A stretch of 64,000 nt of DNA from Amycolatopsis arida (GCF_900115565.1 NZ_FOWW01000003.1:620001-684000); one strand, 5' to 3'. Numbered from the stretch's first letter, positions 48,717 through 56,919 are shown. Made by a program: numbers and translations. Notes: generated by a model not told the origin, from the sequence alone.

Positions 48717-48730
48717 AGGGCTTATCCACA
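48709..48730. promoter_or_regulatory. Two perfect DnaA boxes
   Basis: TTATCCACA at 48709-48717 and again at 48722-48730, same orientation, 4 bases apart. They overlap the start of the PH-domain gene and lie in the crgA side gap, about 26 kb from oriC. Confidence 0.75.
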
Positions 48731-48798
48731 ATGGGGATGAGTCACAGTGATGTAATTCGGTGTCAATCCGCCGTTCGGCCCAACCGGTGACCGGGCGG

Positions 48799-49065
48799 TC
48801 ACCGCCAGCGCATCGTCATCATCAGGCCGGAGATCATCAGCACGAAGCCGATCGCGAAGTTCCAGTTGCCCAGCTCGAGCATGAACGGGATCTTGTCGCC
48901 GGCGAGGTAGTTCACCACGAGCCACGCCAGGCCGAGCAGCATCAGCCCGAACATCACACCCTTGTAGACGGGGTGGGACGGGCCGGCCGCGCGGACCTTG
49001 ACGGGGGTGCGGCGATCGGCCGGCGGCGTGTAGGCCGTCTTCTTGCGGACCTTGGACTTGGGCAT
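48799..49065 (-). CDS. crgA: Cell division protein CrgA
   Basis: 88-residue protein with a basic N-terminus (MPKSKVRKKTAYTPP) and two transmembrane helices (about 36-55 and 67-85). CrgA recruits FtsI and other divisome proteins, and in mycobacteria works with CwsA. ATG 49065 has GAGGA 6 bases upstream. The length and the MPKSKVR start are diagnostic. Confidence 0.95.
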   Translation of the reverse strand: MPKSKVRKKTAYTPPADRRTPVKVRAAGPSHPVYKGVMFGLMLLGLAWLVVNYLAGDKIPFMLELGNWNFAIGFVLMISGLMMTMRWR

Positions 49066-49231
49066 CGGAGTCCTCACGTGCTGTGGGGCGCGGTCTGGGT
49101 GCGGCGGTCGGGCATGCTGACGCAACCACCGTCCTCCCCACACGTTAACGTAACTGACGGCGCACAAGAACCGGGCCGAGCCCTGCTCGGCACCGGAATG
49201 TGACACCAGCCGACGCTCGAGAGGAGCTGGC

Positions 49232-50230
49232 GTGGCCACACGCGGTCAGCCGGGGAACCGGCGCTACATCGGCCCGGACACCGTCGACCCGACGGCCGAC
49301 ACGATCGTGATGCGCCCGGTGAAGGCCGCGCCCGGGGGTGACCGCCGCCGGCCCGGCGGGGGACCGCCCCCCGGAGGTCGCCGTCCCCCGGCCAGGAGCG
49401 CCGGCGGGAGCCCACCGCCCGCGGGTGGCGGGAAGGCCAGGGCGGCCGTCCGCACCGTCGGCGAGCTGCTCATCACCACCGGCCTGGTGGTGCTGCTGTT
49501 CGTGGTCTACGAGCTCTACGTCACCAACTGGATGTCGGCGGAGAAGCAGCGCGCCGCGAGCGCCCAGCTCGCCGACGACTGGGCCCAGCAGCGGCAGCTG
49601 CACGGCGCCCCGATGGACGGCGAGGCGTTCGCCCGGCTCTACATCCCGTCGTTCGGCGCGGACTACGAGTTCACCATCCAGGAGGGCGTGGACTCGGCCG
49701 CGCTGGAGGTCGGCCCCGGCCACTACAAGGGCACGGCGATGCCCGGCGAGCCCGGCAACGTCGGGGTGGCCGGCCACCGGGTCGGCAAGGGCGCGCCGTT
49801 CAACGACCTCGACCTGCTCGAGTCCTGCGACGCGATCGTCGTGGAGACGCTGGACAGCTTCTTCGTCTACCGGGTGCTGCCGATGAAGGACGAGATCGGG
49901 GGCTGGGCCACCGGCAAGGGCCGCGACCCGAAGTGCGCCGGCGTGCCGACGCTGCGCGACCCGAACGCCCCCGGCGGCGGCGACTACGGCGAGACCTATG
50001 GCCGCCGGATCGTGCTGCCCTCCCGCGGCGACGCCGTCGCGCCGGTGCCGTACCAGCCGGTGGACGTCCGGCCCAAGGCCGACCAGGCCGCGCTGCTCAC
50101 GCTCACCACCTGCCACCCGCAGTTCTCCGACAAGGAACGAATGATCATCCACTCGGTGCTGACCAACGAGTTCCGCAAGGAGCCCGGCGCCACCTACGCC
50201 GACCTGCTGAAGAAGATCGGGGAGGCCTGA
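49232..50230 (+). CDS. Class E sortase
   Basis: 332-residue membrane-anchored transpeptidase. A Pro/Gly-rich cytoplasmic N-terminus (~1-70) precedes one transmembrane helix (~76-97) and the sortase domain. The catalytic His is in GVAGHRVG, the catalytic Cys in TLTTCHPQF and the Arg in DKERMIIHS. Class E enzymes recognise LAxTG-type signals. GTG 49232 has GAGGAG upstream. Divergent from crgA and followed without gap by a small membrane protein. Confidence 0.95.
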   Translation: MATRGQPGNRRYIGPDTVDPTADTIVMRPVKAAPGGDRRRPGGGPPPGGRRPPARSAGGSPPPAGGGKARAAVRTVGELLITTGLVVLLFVVYELYVTNWMSAEKQRAASAQLADDWAQQRQLHGAPMDGEAFARLYIPSFGADYEFTIQEGVDSAALEVGPGHYKGTAMPGEPGNVGVAGHRVGKGAPFNDLDLLESCDAIVVETLDSFFVYRVLPMKDEIGGWATGKGRDPKCAGVPTLRDPNAPGGGDYGETYGRRIVLPSRGDAVAPVPYQPVDVRPKADQAALLTLTTCHPQFSDKERMIIHSVLTNEFRKEPGATYADLLKKIGEA

Positions 50231-50385
50231 TGTACGGGTGGATCTGGCGGCACCTGCCGGGCCCGGTGCCGATGCGCGTCGTGCTGGCCGCCGCGCTGGT
50301 GGTGGGTGTGGTGGCGCTGCTGATGTTCGTCGTGTTCCCGTGGGTGGAGCCGATGCTGCCGTTCAACGAGGTCGCGGTGGAGTGA
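50230..50385 (+). CDS. Small single-pass membrane protein after sortase
   Basis: 51 residues, too short for most automated calls: MYGWIWRHLPGP, then a hydrophobic helix (VVLAAALVVGVVALLMFVVF) and the tail PWVEPMLPF. ATG 50230 overlaps the sortase stop (TGATG). A protein of this type regularly follows the class E sortase in actinobacteria, ahead of pabA. Function unknown. Confidence 0.82.
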   Translation: MYGWIWRHLPGPVPMRVVLAAALVVGVVALLMFVVFPWVEPMLPFNEVAVE

Positions 50386-50641
50386 CCGGCCCGGTTCGGG
50401 GATCTTCCAGGTCTCCGGCCGGCTGGCTGGCCGAAGGGTTGGCCGCCCACGTCACCGTGGACGGCCGGCCCCGCGCCCGGCGCGACCCGGTGAGCTATAC
50501 CGACCGGCTTCGCGCGATCTCCCATGGGCTCCCCGGCCGACCGCGTGGAGCGGCTCCGCGCGGTGCGAGGGGCCACGCTGGCCGACACCGCAAGCATCGG
50601 CGCCGAGGTGCTGCCGGCGCTGCGCGCGCTGCCGGATCCGG
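50386..50641. other. Unassigned stretch, possible gene remnant
   Basis: 256 bases between the small membrane protein and the SCO5389-family gene. One frame from GTG 50382 stays open to 50708 and another short frame starts at ATG 50523 (MGSPADRVERLRAV). Neither has a ribosome site or recognised family. I treat it as non-coding or decayed. Confidence 0.4.
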
Positions 50642-51034
50642 TCAGCAGTCCCGCAGCTCCGGGCTCTGGTTGAGCAGCTGGCCGCGCGGCGAGACGAAGG
50701 CCCGGTAGCGCTCGCCGGTCACCTCGCCCGGACGGAACGCCGCCACCCGGTGGCAGTTCTGGAACGCCAGCCTGACCCCGAAGTGCCGTTCCAGCCCGCC
50801 GCGGATGGCGTCGGAGGCCAGCGCCCGCAGCAGCTGGCCCCGCTCGGCCTCGCTCGGCGGCGGCGTCTCGTGGTCGGCGAAGCCGTCCGCGGAACCCTCG
50901 AGGTCGGCGATCATCGAGGTGATCACGTCCCAGGCGTAGGGCAGCGAGTCCCGCACGCAGGCGACGAACTCGGCGTCGTCCACCTCGCCCCGCTCGGCCT
51001 TCTCCAGCAGGGCGGGCGAAACATCGAGCGACAT
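50642..51034 (-). CDS. SCO5389 family conserved protein
   Basis: 130-residue protein highly conserved in actinobacteria: MSLDVSPALLEKAERGEVDD at the start, RDSLPYAWDVI, RALASDAIRGGLERHFGVRL and the C-terminal RGQLLNQSPELRDC. ATG 51034 has AGGAGG 6 bases upstream. No enzymatic motif is known and the function is undetermined; conservation is strong enough that family assignment is secure. Confidence 0.9.
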   Translation of the reverse strand: MSLDVSPALLEKAERGEVDDAEFVACVRDSLPYAWDVITSMIADLEGSADGFADHETPPPSEAERGQLLRALASDAIRGGLERHFGVRLAFQNCHRVAAFRPGEVTGERYRAFVSPRGQLLNQSPELRDC

Positions 51035-51160
51035 CGAACCTCCTGTGACCTTGTGCCGGTACGGCCGTGCCGGCCGTCCTTCCTGGCTACTGCACGGAGG
51101 CGGCCGGCCACAAGTGGAAACGATGATCTTTACCGACTTGGCCGCACAGGAGCCGGGAGG

Positions 51161-52519
51161 TCACTCGCCGCGGGAGACCCGCACCATCTCGTCGCGCTCG
51201 ACGATCTTCCGCCGTTCCCTGCCCTCCGCGGCGCCGAGTGCCCGCTCGTGCGCGTCGAGCCGGCCCCACCCGGTCCACGTGGTGAACGGGACGCCCCGCT
51301 CGGCGAGGAACTCCAGCACGGCGTCGGGGTCGGGCTGGGCCGCCGGAGCCAGGCGGGGCGCGTCCTCGAGCAGGCAGCCGATCGTCTCGGCGGCGTCGCC
51401 CTTGGTGTGCCCGATCAGGCCGACCGGCCCGCGCTTGATCCAGCCGGTGACGTAGGTGCCGGGCACCCGCTCCTGGTCGAGGTCCAGCACCCGGCCGGCC
51501 TCGTTCGGCACGGTGCCGCTGCGGTGGTCGAACGGGATCTCGGCCAGCGCCGACGACAGGTAGCCGACCGCGCGGTACACCGCCTGGACGTCCCAGTCGT
51601 GGTACCGGCCGGTGCCGCGCACGTTCCCGTCGCCGGTGAGCTCGGTCCGCTCCGTGCGCAGGCCGGTCACCCGGTCCTCGCCGAGCACCGTCACCGGGGT
51701 GTGGAAGAAGTGCAGGTGCAGCCGCCGCGGCCGGTCACCGGGGTCGCGGATGGCCCACTCCTGCAGGGTCTTCACCACCATGTCGACCTGCTTGGAACCG
51801 CGGATCGCGGCCATCGAGCCCTCGTCGAACTCGATGTCCTCCGGGTCGACGATCACCTCGACGTTCGGCGAGTGGTCCAGCTCGCGCAGCTCGAGCGGGG
51901 TGAACTTGGCCTGGGCGGGCCCGCGGCGGCCGAACACGTGCACGTCGGTGACCCTGCTGGCGCGCAGCCCTTCGTAGACGTTCGGCGGGATCTCGGTGTC
52001 GCGCAGCTCGTCGGCGGTCTTGGCGAGGACGCGGGCGACGTCGAGCGCGACGTTGCCGGCGCCCAGCACCGCGACGCTGCGCGCGTCCAGCGGCCAGGTG
52101 CGCGGCACGTCGGGGTGGCCGTCGTACCAGGAGACGAAGTCGGCGGCGCCGTGGCTGCCCGGCAGGTCGATGCCGGGGACGTCCAGCGCGCGGTCGGCGG
52201 CGGCGCCGGTCGCGAAGATCACCGCGTCGTAGAACTGCCGCAGGTCGTCGAGCTTGAGGTCGGTGCCGTAGTCGATGTTGCCGAGCAGCCGGATGCCGGG
52301 CTTGTCGAGCACCTTGTGCAGGGCCCGCACGATGCCCTTGATCCGGGGGTGGTCGGGCGCCACGCCGTAGCGGATCAGGCCGAACGGCGCGGGCATGCGC
52401 TCGAACAGGTCGACGCTCACGTCGGCGTCGGACTTGGCCAGGATGTCGGCGGCGTAGATGCCGGCCGGTCCGGCGCCGACGATCGCCACCCGCAGTGGCC
52501 TGGTGCTGGGGCCGCTCAT
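51161..52519 (-). CDS. fprA: Ferredoxin/flavodoxin-NADP+ reductase FprA
   Basis: 452-residue flavoenzyme of the adrenodoxin-reductase family passing electrons from NADPH to ferredoxins, mainly for P450s and iron metabolism. The FAD motif is VAIVGAGPAGIYAADIL. RMPAPFGLIRYGVAPDHP is diagnostic, and the NADPH site has VLGAGNVALDVAR. C-terminal YVTGWIKRGPVGLIGHTK completes the FAD site. ATG 52519 is preferred over GTG 52525. An IdeR/DtxR-like box lies 54-72 bases upstream, suggesting iron control. Confidence 0.94.
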   Translation of the reverse strand: MSGPSTRPLRVAIVGAGPAGIYAADILAKSDADVSVDLFERMPAPFGLIRYGVAPDHPRIKGIVRALHKVLDKPGIRLLGNIDYGTDLKLDDLRQFYDAVIFATGAAADRALDVPGIDLPGSHGAADFVSWYDGHPDVPRTWPLDARSVAVLGAGNVALDVARVLAKTADELRDTEIPPNVYEGLRASRVTDVHVFGRRGPAQAKFTPLELRELDHSPNVEVIVDPEDIEFDEGSMAAIRGSKQVDMVVKTLQEWAIRDPGDRPRRLHLHFFHTPVTVLGEDRVTGLRTERTELTGDGNVRGTGRYHDWDVQAVYRAVGYLSSALAEIPFDHRSGTVPNEAGRVLDLDQERVPGTYVTGWIKRGPVGLIGHTKGDAAETIGCLLEDAPRLAPAAQPDPDAVLEFLAERGVPFTTWTGWGRLDAHERALGAAEGRERRKIVERDEMVRVSRGE

Positions 52520-52572
52520 ACCCACCTCTTCGGCTCGGGGTCAGGTCGGGGTCTGGTCCCAGCCCTCCACGC

Positions 52573-52591
52573 TAAGGTAAGGGTCGCCTAA
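52573..52591. promoter_or_regulatory. IdeR/DtxR-like iron box upstream of fprA
   Basis: TAAGGTAAGGGTCGCCTAA matches 16 of 19 positions of the consensus TWAGGTWAGSCTWACCTWA. It sits between fprA and pabA, nearer fprA. Confidence 0.6.
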
Positions 52592-52701
52592 CTTTCACTG
52601 TGACGTGCGGTACGATCCAGCATGTGAGCGCGGTGTTGACCTCGACCGAGGTCGATGTTGTAGCGGCCCTGCCCGGCCGGCGGAACGGCTAGGCTGGCGG
52701 C

Positions 52702-53343
52702 ATGCGCGTACTCGTCGTCGACAACTACGACAGCTTCGTCTACAACCTGGTGCAGTACCTGGCCCAACTCGGGGCCGACTGCACGGTGTGGCGCAACGAC
52801 GTCGTGGACCTCGACAGGGTGGCGGAGTTCGACGGCGTGCTGGTGTCCCCCGGCCCGGGGACGCCGGAGCGCGCGGGGGCGAGCATGGACGTCGTCCGGC
52901 GGTGCGCCACCACGCGGACCCCGATGCTCGGAGTGTGCCTCGGGCACCAGGCGATCGGCGCGGTGTACGGCTCGGTCGTCGACCGGGCGCACGAGCTGTT
53001 GCACGGCAAGACCAGCCAGGTGCACCACCAGGGCGCGGGCGTGCTCGCCGGCCTGCCGAGCCCGTTCACCGCGACCCGGTACCACTCGCTGACCGTGCTG
53101 CCGGACACCATTCCGGCCGCGTTCGAGGTCACCGCGCACACCGAGTCCGGCGTGGTGATGGGGATGCGGCACCGCGAGCTGCCGATCGAGGGCGTGCAGT
53201 TCCACCCCGAGTCGGTGCTCACCGAGGGTGGCCACCGGATGCTGGCCAACTGGATGGCCGTGGCCGGCCACCCCGTCGCCGAGTCGACGGTGGGCGAGCT
53301 CGAGGCGGCCACCCGCGCGCTGCAGAGGGCCGCGGCGGCGTGA
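52702..53343 (+). CDS. pabA: Glutamine amidotransferase, aminodeoxychorismate/anthranilate synthase component II
   Basis: 213-residue class I amidotransferase that supplies ammonia for 4-amino-4-deoxychorismate (folate) or anthranilate. The nucleophile is Cys79 in GVCLGHQ, and the His/Glu pair is in VQFHPES. VDNYDSFVYNLVQYL is the family N-terminus. ATG 52702. Its position between crgA/sortase and pknB corresponds to Rv0013, annotated either trpG or pabA. The stop overlaps the next start (GTGA). Confidence 0.93.
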   Translation: MRVLVVDNYDSFVYNLVQYLAQLGADCTVWRNDVVDLDRVAEFDGVLVSPGPGTPERAGASMDVVRRCATTRTPMLGVCLGHQAIGAVYGSVVDRAHELLHGKTSQVHHQGAGVLAGLPSPFTATRYHSLTVLPDTIPAAFEVTAHTESGVVMGMRHRELPIEGVQFHPESVLTEGGHRMLANWMAVAGHPVAESTVGELEAATRALQRAAAA

Positions 53344-54176
53344 CCGTGGTGCTGGGACTGTACGGGGTCGGCAAGCGGTACCCGGGACGACCGCCGGTGC
53401 TCACCGGCGTCGACCTCGCGCTGCACGCCGGCGAGGTCGTCGCGGTGATCGGCGGCAACGGCTCCGGCAAGTCCACCCTGCTGCGGATCGTCGCCCGGCT
53501 GTCCCGGCCCTCGACCGGCGTGGTCCGCGGCCGCCCGGTCACCGGCTACCTGCCCGACCGCTTCCCGGCCGGCACCCGGATGAAGGCTCTGGCCTACCTG
53601 CGGCACCTGGGCCGGATCCGCGGCCTGTCCACCGCGGAGACGACGGCGCGGGCACTGCCGCTGCTCGACCGCCTCGCCCTCGCCGGTGGCGCCAGCACGC
53701 CGCTGCGCGAGCTGTCCAAGGGCAACGCGCAGAAGGTCGGGCTGGTCCAGGCGCTCCTCGCCGACCCCGAGCTGCTGGTGGTGGACGAGCCGTTCTCCGG
53801 GCTCGACCCGGACGCGCACGCGGTGTTCGGCGAGCTGGTGGCCGAGGCTCGGGACCGCGGCGCGGCCGTGGTGTTCACCGAGCACCGGCCGGAGGTCGCG
53901 GCGGGCCTGGCGACCACGACGGTCCGACTGACCGGCGGCCGGCTGGTTCCCGTTGACGTCGAGCCGAGTGAGGGGCCGCTGGCGCGCATCCTGCTCGCGG
54001 CGACCGCGGCCGACGCCTGGCAGGCCGAGCCGGGGGTGCTGGCCGCGCGGGACCGGGACGGGCTCGTCGAGCTCACCGTTCCGGCGGCCCGCTGCGACGC
54101 GCTGCTGCTCGTCGCGCTGCGCCGCGGGTGCTCGGTGCACGCGGTGCGCCGGGAGGCGGAGGTGGCGCTGGCGTGA
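53340..54176 (+). CDS. ABC transporter ATP-binding protein
   Basis: 278-residue ATPase. Walker A is GGNGSGKSTLL, the signature motif LSKGNAQKVGL, Walker B LLVVDEPFSGLD and the switch His in VVFTEHRPEV. The ~70 C-terminal residues are an extra domain. GTG 53340 overlaps the pabA stop by 4 bases; its stop overlaps the next start by 4 bases as well. The three genes therefore form a tightly coupled unit, though pabA is functionally unrelated. Substrate unknown. Confidence 0.92.
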   Translation: MTVVLGLYGVGKRYPGRPPVLTGVDLALHAGEVVAVIGGNGSGKSTLLRIVARLSRPSTGVVRGRPVTGYLPDRFPAGTRMKALAYLRHLGRIRGLSTAETTARALPLLDRLALAGGASTPLRELSKGNAQKVGLVQALLADPELLVVDEPFSGLDPDAHAVFGELVAEARDRGAAVVFTEHRPEVAAGLATTTVRLTGGRLVPVDVEPSEGPLARILLAATAADAWQAEPGVLAARDRDGLVELTVPAARCDALLLVALRRGCSVHAVRREAEVALA

Positions 54177-54808
54177 TCCGCTACCAGCTGGCGCTGCTCG
54201 GGCACTCGCAGCGATACGTGCCGCCGGTGCTGCTGTACCTGGTGGTGGTGGCGATGCTCTACGACGACGGCGTGGCACCGGCGCTGCCGGAGTTCGCGGT
54301 CACCGCGGCGATCCTGGCGGTGGTGGCGTGCTGGTTGACGGTGGCGCTGGTCGACGCCGAGGACCCGGTGCAGCGGCTGGTCACGGCGAGCGCCGCGCGT
54401 CGCGGGGCGGCGCCGGTCGTCGGGGTGGCGGCCGCCGTGTTGGTGTGCTGCGTGGCGCTCGCCGCGGTGTCCGCGGCGTGGATGCTGGTGCGTCGGGAGG
54501 GCGTGACGTGGCCGGTCGCCGGGTTCGGGGCGCTGGCGCACGTCGCGTGTGCCGCGGTGGGTGTCGCGGTCGGGCTGCCGAGCTCGCGGCTGCTGGTGCC
54601 GCGGCGCGGTTACTCGGTGCTGGTGGCGCTCGCGGCGTTGCTGGTGGTGCTGCTGGTGCGGCAGGTGCCGCTGGTGAACCCGATGCTCCGGGAGCTGGGC
54701 GGGAACGCCGACCCCGCGGGGTCGGTGCTGGTCGGGCTCGCCGCGTCGGCGGTCGCGCTGGTGCTCAGCGTGCTGGCCGTGACCGTGGTGTCCCACCGGC
54801 GCGGGTAG
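54173..54808 (+). CDS. ABC transporter membrane subunit
   Basis: 211 residues with about six transmembrane helices and very few charged residues, typical of ABC-2-type permease partners. GTG 54173 overlaps the ATPase stop. No substrate motif is visible. A strong hairpin starts inside its stop codon. Confidence 0.82.
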   Translation: MIRYQLALLGHSQRYVPPVLLYLVVVAMLYDDGVAPALPEFAVTAAILAVVACWLTVALVDAEDPVQRLVTASAARRGAAPVVGVAAAVLVCCVALAAVSAAWMLVRREGVTWPVAGFGALAHVACAAVGVAVGLPSSRLLVPRRGYSVLVALAALLVVLLVRQVPLVNPMLRELGGNADPAGSVLVGLAASAVALVLSVLAVTVVSHRRG

Positions 54809-54838
54809 GCCCGCCGGGCGGGGCGCGCCCGGCGGGCC
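54808..54838. terminator. Bidirectional terminator
   Basis: GGCCCGCCGGGCG and CGCCCGGCGGGCC form a perfect 13-bp stem around GGGCG, between the permease gene and the convergent secreted-protein gene. Confidence 0.8.
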
Positions 54839-54856
54839 CGAGTCGTCCGTCGAGCC

Positions 54857-55201
54857 TCAGGCCCGCTTGAAGCTGTGCACGACGAACTTGGTCCTCGGCA
54901 GCTTCTGCCCCGGGCTGAGGATGAACGACGGGCCGTTGCAGTTGGACCCGCTGTACATCCGGATGCGGTAGCCGGTGCGGCTGATCGCCGAGTTGTAGTG
55001 CCCGTCGAAGTAGCAGTGGGTGTTCTTGTCGAAGTACCCCGCGGTCGTCTTGGTGCCGGTGTAGTTGGTACCGAACCACAGGCACAGGTCGCTCGTGCAG
55101 CTGGGGGCCGCGCTCGCGGCGCCCTGCGGCACCACGATCGCGGCGGCGGCGACCCCTGCCGCGACCAGGCCCTTGGCGGCGATCCGGATTCCGCGCCTCA
55201 T
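54857..55201 (-). CDS. Secreted peptidase inhibitor family I36-like protein
   Basis: 114-residue exported protein. The signal peptide (~1-31, ending GAASA) is followed by a mature ~83-residue Cys-containing domain beginning APSCTSDLCLWFGTNYTG. Four Cys are visible (CTSDLC, HCYF, NCNG). The CLW-NYTG pattern resembles the beta/gamma-crystallin-like I36 inhibitors such as the Streptomyces metalloproteinase inhibitor. ATG 55201 has GGAGGGA 7 bases upstream. Much longer open frames on this strand are shadows. Confidence 0.82.
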   Translation of the reverse strand: MRRGIRIAAKGLVAAGVAAAAIVVPQGAASAAPSCTSDLCLWFGTNYTGTKTTAGYFDKNTHCYFDGHYNSAISRTGYRIRMYSGSNCNGPSFILSPGQKLPRTKFVVHSFKRA

Positions 55202-55344
55202 GACGTTCTCCCTCCTGTTGTGCCCTCCGCTCGTGCTGTCGTGCGAAGGCCGGCCCGTGGAGGCCACCTGGAACGCTAGAGGGTCGGGGCAGTCCGGTGT
55301 GGCGGTTTGGCGAAGTCGGCCGGTTCGGTGGGAGTTGTTCTCGG

Positions 55345-56163
55345 TCACAGCTGTCGGCTCTCGATCAACGCGGCGAGGCCGTCGAGCACGAGCGGCAGCC
55401 CGAACCGGTACATGTGACTCGCGCTCTGCGCGCCGCCGTGCGTGCCGCCGGCCGCCGACCCGACCCGGCTGGCCAGCGGGTAGCGCGTCCCGTCGAGCAC
55501 CCTGGCCAGCACGGGCGCGTTGGCGACCCACCACTGCTCGTCGGTCATCGCGCTGTCCTGCCGGGCGCTCGCGGCCTCGGCGGCGGCGCGGGCGCAGGAC
55601 TGCACGAAGGTGAGCAGGTGGGTCAGTGCGGCGTCCATCTCGACGTCGTCGAGGCCGAGCCCGTCGAGCGCGGACAGCTCGTGCTCGTACTTGGCGATGG
55701 CGCCGGGGCCGAGGGGTGGTCGGCCGGTGGAGATCGCCGCGGCCCACGGGTGTGCCTCGAACAGCGTCCGGTTCTCCTCGGCGACGGTCTCCAGCCGCTC
55801 CCGCCACGGCCGGCCGGTGGTGTCGGTGCGCGGCATCCGCCGGTACACCGTGTCGAGCATGAGGTCCAGCAGCTCGGCCTTGCCCGGAACGTAGGTGTAG
55901 AGCGTCATCGGGGCGACGCCCAGCTCCTGGGCGACCCGGCGCATGGTCACCGTCTCCAGCCCGTCGGCGTCGGCGATCCGGATGGCGGCGTCCACCACGG
56001 CATCGACGGTCAGCCCCTGGCGGGGACCGTGCCGGGGCTGGTCGGCGGGGTCGCGCCAGAGCAGTTCGAGGGTGCGGGCCGGGTCGCCGGCCCCACTGCG
56101 TTCGGTGGGCACGGGGGCATTCTCCCCGCGTCGTCGCCCGGCCTTTCGAGTGCCGCCCGTCAC
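55345..56163 (-). CDS. TetR-family regulator with TetR_C domain
   Basis: 272-residue repressor-type regulator. A ~45-residue Arg/Pro-rich tail precedes the helix-turn-helix (GLETVTMRRVAQELGVAPMTLYTYV, shown in part at about residues 69-93), followed by the ligand-binding helical domain of the TetR_C class (PWRERLETVAEENRTLFEAH). Start GTG 56163; GTG at residue 18 is an alternative. Divergent from a VOC-family gene, with a GTAC repeat operator between them. The ligand is unknown. Confidence 0.9.
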   Translation of the reverse strand: MTGGTRKAGRRRGENAPVPTERSGAGDPARTLELLWRDPADQPRHGPRQGLTVDAVVDAAIRIADADGLETVTMRRVAQELGVAPMTLYTYVPGKAELLDLMLDTVYRRMPRTDTTGRPWRERLETVAEENRTLFEAHPWAAAISTGRPPLGPGAIAKYEHELSALDGLGLDDVEMDAALTHLLTFVQSCARAAAEAASARQDSAMTDEQWWVANAPVLARVLDGTRYPLASRVGSAAGGTHGGAQSASHMYRFGLPLVLDGLAALIESRQL

Positions 56164-56185
56164 CGTCCACCTCGCCGAATCCCGC

Positions 56186-56228
56186 TTGCCATCCGTGTCC
56201 GTACTTTGTACATTGTACTCCGTACAGA
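56186..56228. promoter_or_regulatory. Operator-promoter between TetR and VOC genes: four GTAC heptads
   Basis: GTAC occurs at 56201, 56208, 56215 and 56222, exactly 7 bases apart. On the + strand TTGCCA (56186-56191), a 17-base spacer and TACATT (56209-56214) form a good promoter for the VOC gene. On the - strand TACAAT (56217-56212) fits a -10 for tetR. The GTAC array covers both -10 elements, so bound TetR would block both genes. Confidence 0.7.
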
Positions 56229-56258
56229 GAAGCCGCTCCGGCGGCCCGAGCTCCGGGA

Positions 56259-56654
56259 GTGCACTTGCAGATCACCGCGTCCGCCGTGTGCCTGAACGTC
56301 GAGGACGTCCCCGCGTCCAGCGAGTTCCTGAAGCGGCACTTCGGGTTCCGCGAGGAGATGGCCGCGGCCGGCTTCGCGTCACTGACCAGGGACGACGTCG
56401 GGATGAACGTCGTCTTCCTTCGCCGCGGTCTGGCCAGCCTGCCCGCCGACCAGCGCGACGACCACGCGGGCGGCCTGATCCTGGCCTTCACCGTGACGGA
56501 CCTGGAGGGCGAGCTGGCCCGCCTGCGCAACGAGGGGGTCGAGATCACCATGCCGCTCACCGACGAGGAATGGGGCGAGCGTGCCTTCCAGGTGCGCGAC
56601 CCGAACGGCGTCATCGTGCAGCTGGTCGACTGGAACGCCCCGACGACCAGCTGA
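56259..56654 (+). CDS. VOC-family (glyoxalase/bleomycin resistance-like) protein
   Basis: 131-residue dimeric vicinal-oxygen-chelate fold protein. LNVEDVPASSEFLKRHFGF at the start and QVRDPNGVIVQLVDW at the end are typical, with Glu/His-type metal positions not fully conserved. GTG 56259. Divergent from and probably repressed by the TetR protein. It could bind or inactivate a small toxic compound. A strong terminator follows. Confidence 0.87.
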   Translation: MHLQITASAVCLNVEDVPASSEFLKRHFGFREEMAAAGFASLTRDDVGMNVVFLRRGLASLPADQRDDHAGGLILAFTVTDLEGELARLRNEGVEITMPLTDEEWGERAFQVRDPNGVIVQLVDWNAPTTS

Positions 56655-56660
56655 CCAGGG

Positions 56661-56708
56661 ACGGCGCCGGCCCGGGCGATGGTGAGTCGCCCGGGCCGGC
56701 GCCGTTTT
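56661..56708 (+). terminator. Classic intrinsic terminator after the VOC gene
   Basis: ACGGCGCCGGCCCGGGCGA pairs with TCGCCCGGGCCGGCGCCGT, a perfect 19-bp stem around TGGTGAG. The last stem base begins TTTT. It starts 7 bases after the VOC stop. Confidence 0.95.
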
Positions 56709-56727
56709 CCGAGGACACCGTTCAGGT

Positions 56728-56880
56728 TCACCGCCCGAGCCGATCCAACCCGCGCACGGCATCGCCGAAGAGGAGCTTCAGGAGGGCCTCATCGCGCTGG
56801 GTGTCGGCGCCCGCGGCGATGATCGCCCGCACCGCCGGACAGCCGCGCGGGCCGACCTCGGACGGCCGGCTCGCGGAGAC
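56728..56880 (-). pseudogene. Possible C-terminal remnant of a regulator-like gene
   Basis: The - strand frame ending at 56728 reads AVRAIIAAGADTQRDEALLK followed by LLFGDAVRGLDRLGR, a helical stretch with natural-looking codon use, but no start, ribosome site or N-terminal domain is present before the pknB terminator. It resembles the C-terminal helices of a TetR-type protein. Low confidence. Confidence 0.3.
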
Positions 56881-56919
56881 TCGGAGATGATCGTGTAGAC
56901 CTCGCGGCGCACAAGCCGA

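Noticed and set aside
54857-56731. A 624-codon - strand frame ending with the I36-like protein
   Set aside because: Only the last 114 residues have a signal peptide, ribosome site and family pattern; the rest is antisense to the TetR-VOC promoter and VOC gene.
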